The translations under genes and the position numbers were made by a program. The notes below the pieces were generated by a model that saw nothing but the letters and a program-made list of their open reading frames with translations, had not been told where the DNA came from and ran no database searches. Shown in pieces: positions 61,134 to 64,000 of a stretch of DNA of 64,000 bases (position 1 is the stretch's first letter; each line of letters begins with the position of its first letter). This DNA is from Nonlabens ulvanivorans (GTDB lineage: Bacteria > Bacteroidota > Bacteroidia > Flavobacteriales > Flavobacteriaceae): contig NZ_JPJI01000026.1 of the NCBI RefSeq assembly GCF_000732625.1, positions 461,014 to 525,013 of the forward strand, read 5' to 3'.

Positions 61134-61583
61134 TTATGGTAAATCAAATGCATTATCAAAATCTTGCTGGGTTATTTTGAAAATATAAACATTGTCTACC
61201 AATTCAAATCCAGCACCACTGCTCCCAACCACGTTATTACGATCATCTGTAAAACAAAAACCGTTATCCATAATTTGACAAGAATAACCTTTGTTATTTT
61301 CAAATAAAAATACAACCTCCGATAGGTTCGTAAAAAATTCTTGATTACGGCATAGTCTCAAGGATTGAAAATTCTCAGATACATAGTTACAATCATAACT
61401 GTCCATTGAATTTACCACAATCATATCTATTTCTTCACCATTTGAATTTTTATAAATAAGCTTCACTGTACTAGTACTAGTATTATCAATTTTAATAGAA
61501 AAAGTACTTAGATTCTCCTCTTTGGTACAACTTAATATTGTTGTGAATAAGACCATCCAAAAAACAAGTTGAATAAATTTCAT
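61134..61583 (-). CDS. Lipoprotein of a tandem pair, copy B (149 aa)
   Basis: 149 aa from the ATG at 61583, which starts a normal lipoprotein signal (KFIQLVFWMVLFTTILSC). A further upstream start would overlap the zincin gene's end by over 40 nt and lacks a signal. The Cys pattern SYDCNYV, LRLCRNQ, YSCQIM and GFCFTDDRN matches copy A, and both end TQQDFDNAFDLP. It begins 10 nt after the stop of the zincin-type gene, so the three are probably one transcript. Confidence 0.75.
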   Translation of the reverse strand: MKFIQLVFWMVLFTTILSCTKEENLSTFSIKIDNTSTSTVKLIYKNSNGEEIDMIVVNSMDSYDCNYVSENFQSLRLCRNQEFFTNLSEVVFLFENNKGYSCQIMDNGFCFTDDRNNVVGSSGAGFELVDNVYIFKITQQDFDNAFDLP

Positions 61584-61593
61584 TTTTATGTAT

Positions 61594-63468
61594 TTAAAGT
61601 GCATCCGCAACTCGTTGATAATAAGTAAATAATGCATTTAATTCAATTTCAGTAGGATTAATATGATCATCAATTAAGTTATTTCGCCAAGTATCCAAAG
61701 AACGTCTTCCATCCAAAGATTGCCACATCTGTGATAGTTGATAGTTTCTTACCATATCGTTTGCTCTGTCTTCTGATATATCGAATTGATTTGCATTGTC
61801 GATCATATCATAAACAATAGCGGTATATTCATTTTGCTGTGAAAAACTCCTAAGTTGTTTATCACTATTTCTTCCACTTATAGTATTAATATTAAAAAAT
61901 GTTGGATCTAAGGTAATATATCGAGTATTAGTTGCAAAAGTTTCCACTCCTTCAGCCCAACTCTCTCTCATTAAATCTCGTTCTTTAACTTTACCATCAA
62001 ATAAAATTAACGGATGAAATATACCACTATCCTCTCGATAATGAGCAGCATGAGTCATCTCATGAATAGTAGTAGCATAGACACCTACAGTTCCACGAGG
62101 CTGACCGCTTCTTATCCTACTAATTCTAAGATCATTGAAAAAAGCTGGGGCAAACACTCTGAATCGAGAAGAGACATCACGATTATATTTAGCGCTTATT
62201 TTAAGTTCAGAGATAATATTAGGAACTGGAATATTATAAGTAGGAGATACTCGATTATAATAATCAAATGCAGCATATTGAACCTGAGCATAAAAATGTC
62301 TTTTTGTGCCAGCGGTAAATAACGCAGGGTTCCAATCTTTCCTTTTATGTTTTCTTGTCGATCGATATCTAGCGTTCCAAAATGCTGTTCCAGCTTTAAT
62401 TACAAATCTATGATTGTTATTTTTAAAATAAACAGCATATTTAACTCTCTTAGTCCTAGTACTACTAGTTTGAAAATAACCATCGACATTCGTGTGCGCT
62501 TTTCGGATAACTTTTAAACCCCATTTTCTAACTCTTATTCTAGCGCCTGCAACTCCGACTTCTGGTTGTCCAACCACATCGGTTTCTTGAAATTTCAATG
62601 TGCCTTTAGGTGTCCATGGACTTCTTCTTCTGAATAATTTTTGTTCAGAAACAGTATAGTCTATCAACAAATCTGAAACATTCAAGTTTCTGTTGCGTAC
62701 CTCAAATATATCAATAGATACTAATTCCTGAACTGGATATTCTGGATCAAGAAATCGTAATGCTTGCAATTCTTCCTCATCAAAATTTCCTGTCAATTTA
62801 AAAGCTTCATTTTCTAACATATCAAAAAACTCTGTTGAAAACAGAATATTTTCTGCATTAGTTCTACTCTCTTCACTTTCATCCTCAGCGGGAAAATAAT
62901 AATCATCAATTTTAATATTATCTATTTGATTTAGTAAAGAATGACTCGGAGAAATAATCGCATATAAAGGATATACGGTAGGTTGAGAAAATGGCTGACC
63001 ATCCTCAAAATTATCATTTTGGTCTTCCACATCAATATCTTCACCTGTTGCTTCAAGATCAAGATTTTCGTCTAAATGTGTAAGCAAAGTTTCTGATGGG
63101 TCAGCCTTAGGATCTTCCCATAAACTTTTGTATTGGATGGAATCTGATGGGATAAATTTATACTGAGCATCTGAAGTGTAAATTTCAAAATCTGAAATAC
63201 TTAAATTATTGTTTTCAAAAAGTTGATCAATATTTGCAGTTGGGTTATTTTTTAGGTTCTCCCAAGCAGTTTCCATATTTGCAATTAGAAAAGGGTTTTC
63301 ACCATTTACGGTGTCATCTTCAATATTATAGCTTTTTAATAGAGCTTCCTTATTTACTTCATCGTCAGCAGTACAGCTAGAAAAAGAGGTTACTAGTAAG
63401 GAACAGATAACAAAATATTTCAAAACATCTTGTCTTTTCAATTTTTGAAGTTGAAATTGTTTTTTCAT
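61594..63468 (-). CDS. Lipoprotein with carboxypeptidase-regulatory-like domain and zincin motif (624 aa)
   Basis: A 624-aa lipoprotein (VLKYFVICSLLVTSFSSC signal). Residues ~300-365 look like a carboxypeptidase-regulatory beta-sandwich (GQPEVGVAGARIRVRKWG, HTNVDGYFQTSS). Near residue 475 the sequence YATTIHEMTHAAHY has HEMTH, an HExxH zinc site, with RESWAEGVETFATN ~35 residues later providing the third-ligand Glu of a gluzincin. A surface or periplasmic metallopeptidase is likely. The N-terminal ~280 residues are acidic and not recognised. It leads the lipoprotein pair; its own upstream region holds no promoter I can name. Confidence 0.78.
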   Translation of the reverse strand: MKKQFQLQKLKRQDVLKYFVICSLLVTSFSSCTADDEVNKEALLKSYNIEDDTVNGENPFLIANMETAWENLKNNPTANIDQLFENNNLSISDFEIYTSDAQYKFIPSDSIQYKSLWEDPKADPSETLLTHLDENLDLEATGEDIDVEDQNDNFEDGQPFSQPTVYPLYAIISPSHSLLNQIDNIKIDDYYFPAEDESEESRTNAENILFSTEFFDMLENEAFKLTGNFDEEELQALRFLDPEYPVQELVSIDIFEVRNRNLNVSDLLIDYTVSEQKLFRRRSPWTPKGTLKFQETDVVGQPEVGVAGARIRVRKWGLKVIRKAHTNVDGYFQTSSTRTKRVKYAVYFKNNNHRFVIKAGTAFWNARYRSTRKHKRKDWNPALFTAGTKRHFYAQVQYAAFDYYNRVSPTYNIPVPNIISELKISAKYNRDVSSRFRVFAPAFFNDLRISRIRSGQPRGTVGVYATTIHEMTHAAHYREDSGIFHPLILFDGKVKERDLMRESWAEGVETFATNTRYITLDPTFFNINTISGRNSDKQLRSFSQQNEYTAIVYDMIDNANQFDISEDRANDMVRNYQLSQMWQSLDGRRSLDTWRNNLIDDHINPTEIELNALFTYYQRVADAL

Positions 63469-63584
63469 TTAAAATTATTTAAAGTTTGTTATTCATTTTT
63501 GAACCTTGTAGATAAAATCTAAAAACCAAATGAAAATTTTTTCAATTAAATAATTTAACTAAAAGTTAACTTAAATAATTTTAA

Positions 63585-63650
63585 AAGATTGAAATTAAAA
63601 CCTTAAAAGAACGTATAGCCCGACTTGAGAAAATAGTTCTTAAGAAATAG
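63585..63650 (+). pseudogene. Possible C-terminal remnant of a coiled-coil-ending protein
   Basis: After a stop at 63582-63584 the plus strand reads KIEIKTLKERIARLEKIVLKK then TAG... (shown: KIEIKTLKERIARLEKIVLK), a leucine-heptad tail like those that close flavobacterial tail-fibre-type surface proteins. No upstream gene is left. It converges on the second OsmC gene one base before its stop, as the surface protein gene does on the first. Confidence 0.35.
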
Positions 63651-63651
63651 C

Positions 63652-64000
63652 TTAAACTGTTTTTAATTCTACTTCATAAGTAATCTCAACACACTTGTCA
63701 AAACTCTTAGAAACAGAGCAGTACTTTTCAAAACTTAAATCTGCTGCTTTTTGAGCTTTTTGAGCATCTATTTCTCCTTCTAGAATTACTTTAACATGCA
63801 TAGATTTAAAAGGCATGGAGTCATCTAATAGGTAACGTTCTCCTTCTACTACTACTTTATAACTAGTAATTTCTTGACGTTGTTTTTTAAGAATATGAAT
63901 AATATCTATGGCACTACAAGAACCTACACCCATAAGAAGTAACTCCATAGGACTTACTCCTTGAACAGTTTCCATACCGCTATGGTCTATCATCACGGTG
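63652..64000 (-). CDS. OsmC family protein, copy 2 (cut by window end)
   Basis: The last ~116 codons of a second OsmC gene; the start is beyond base 64000, and the frame stays open there. MSPMELLLMGVGSCSAIDII and DLSFEKYCSVSKSFDKCVEI keep both reactive cysteines. It is like copy 1 throughout, with ~12 changed residues visible, and its first 78 nt in the window (63923-64000) equal copy 1 exactly. It ends ITYEVELKTV, unlike copy 1 (ITYSIQINKPS). Confidence 0.9.
   Translation of the reverse strand, partial: TVMIDHSGMETVQGVSPMELLLMGVGSCSAIDIIHILKKQRQEITSYKVVVEGERYLLDDSMPFKSMHVKVILEGEIDAQKAQKAADLSFEKYCSVSKSFDKCVEITYEVELKTV

Noticed and set aside
60627..63468. The zincin and lipoproteins as a toxin-immunity locus
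   Set aside because: All three have lipoprotein signals and there is no delivery domain or known toxin motif; only the metallopeptidase motif is supported.

Overview
The window is a stretch of a low-GC Bacteroidota chromosome, almost certainly a marine member of Flavobacteriaceae. The evidence is the L28–L33–DUF4295–FtsY block, TonB receptors beside SCxNDDD-type lipoproteins, DUF6090, DUF4856 and imelysin genes, promoters of the TAnnTTTG type, and weak Shine-Dalgarno sequences. A Nonlabens/Dokdonia-like genus is a guess. No rRNA, tRNA, CRISPR array, IS element or prophage was seen.

Layout. 1-6775 (minus): surface-polysaccharide export block with Wza lipoprotein, Wzc-type tyrosine kinase, Wzm permease, pyruvyl transferase, Wzt ATPase and a cut-off glycosyltransferase. 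7021-10661 (plus): ABC-F ATPase, methyltransferase, LolD-type ATPase and a 55-aa membrane protein. 10664-22256 (mostly minus): TlpA-like thioredoxin, RimO, amidase lipoprotein, FtsY, DUF4295, L33, L28, CinA, a lone Hpt protein, an FAH-family enzyme and IMP dehydrogenase. 22512-28778 (plus): DUF4856 lipoprotein, imelysin, HTTM protein and TonB receptor, a probable iron-uptake locus. 28981-34015: methyltransferase, then flavin reductase, DUF2256, CRY-DASH and an Fe-S photolyase, followed by two tiny stress-type proteins. 34090-40780 (minus): a second TonB receptor with a small DUF2946-like metal-binding protein and a lipoprotein, then a beta-propeller lipoprotein and a putative porin. 40997-57210: housekeeping genes (RNase HII, topoisomerase IB, LipB, LysRS, HemL, urocanase) with small periplasmic proteins. 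57270-64000: an accessory-looking region with a repeat-bearing surface protein, duplicated OsmC genes, two paralogous lipoproteins, a lipoprotein zincin and gene remnants.

Three observations stand out. First, a 16-bp perfect palindrome, CGCTTTCGCGAAAGCG, occurs 16 times (9 exact, 7 with one or two changes), mostly inside unrelated genes and in all three reading frames, spelling LSRKR, FRES or AFAKA. It stops at 57.26 kb and is absent from the accessory end. Second, a decayed copy of lipB, promoter included, is fused to the 3' end of a second copy of the small Pmp3/YqaE gene. Third, the 57-64 kb end shows repeated local duplication: two OsmC genes with a 78-nt identical run, a DUF4136 3' remnant, and tandem lipoproteins whose identical 12-residue tails are kept despite synonymous divergence.
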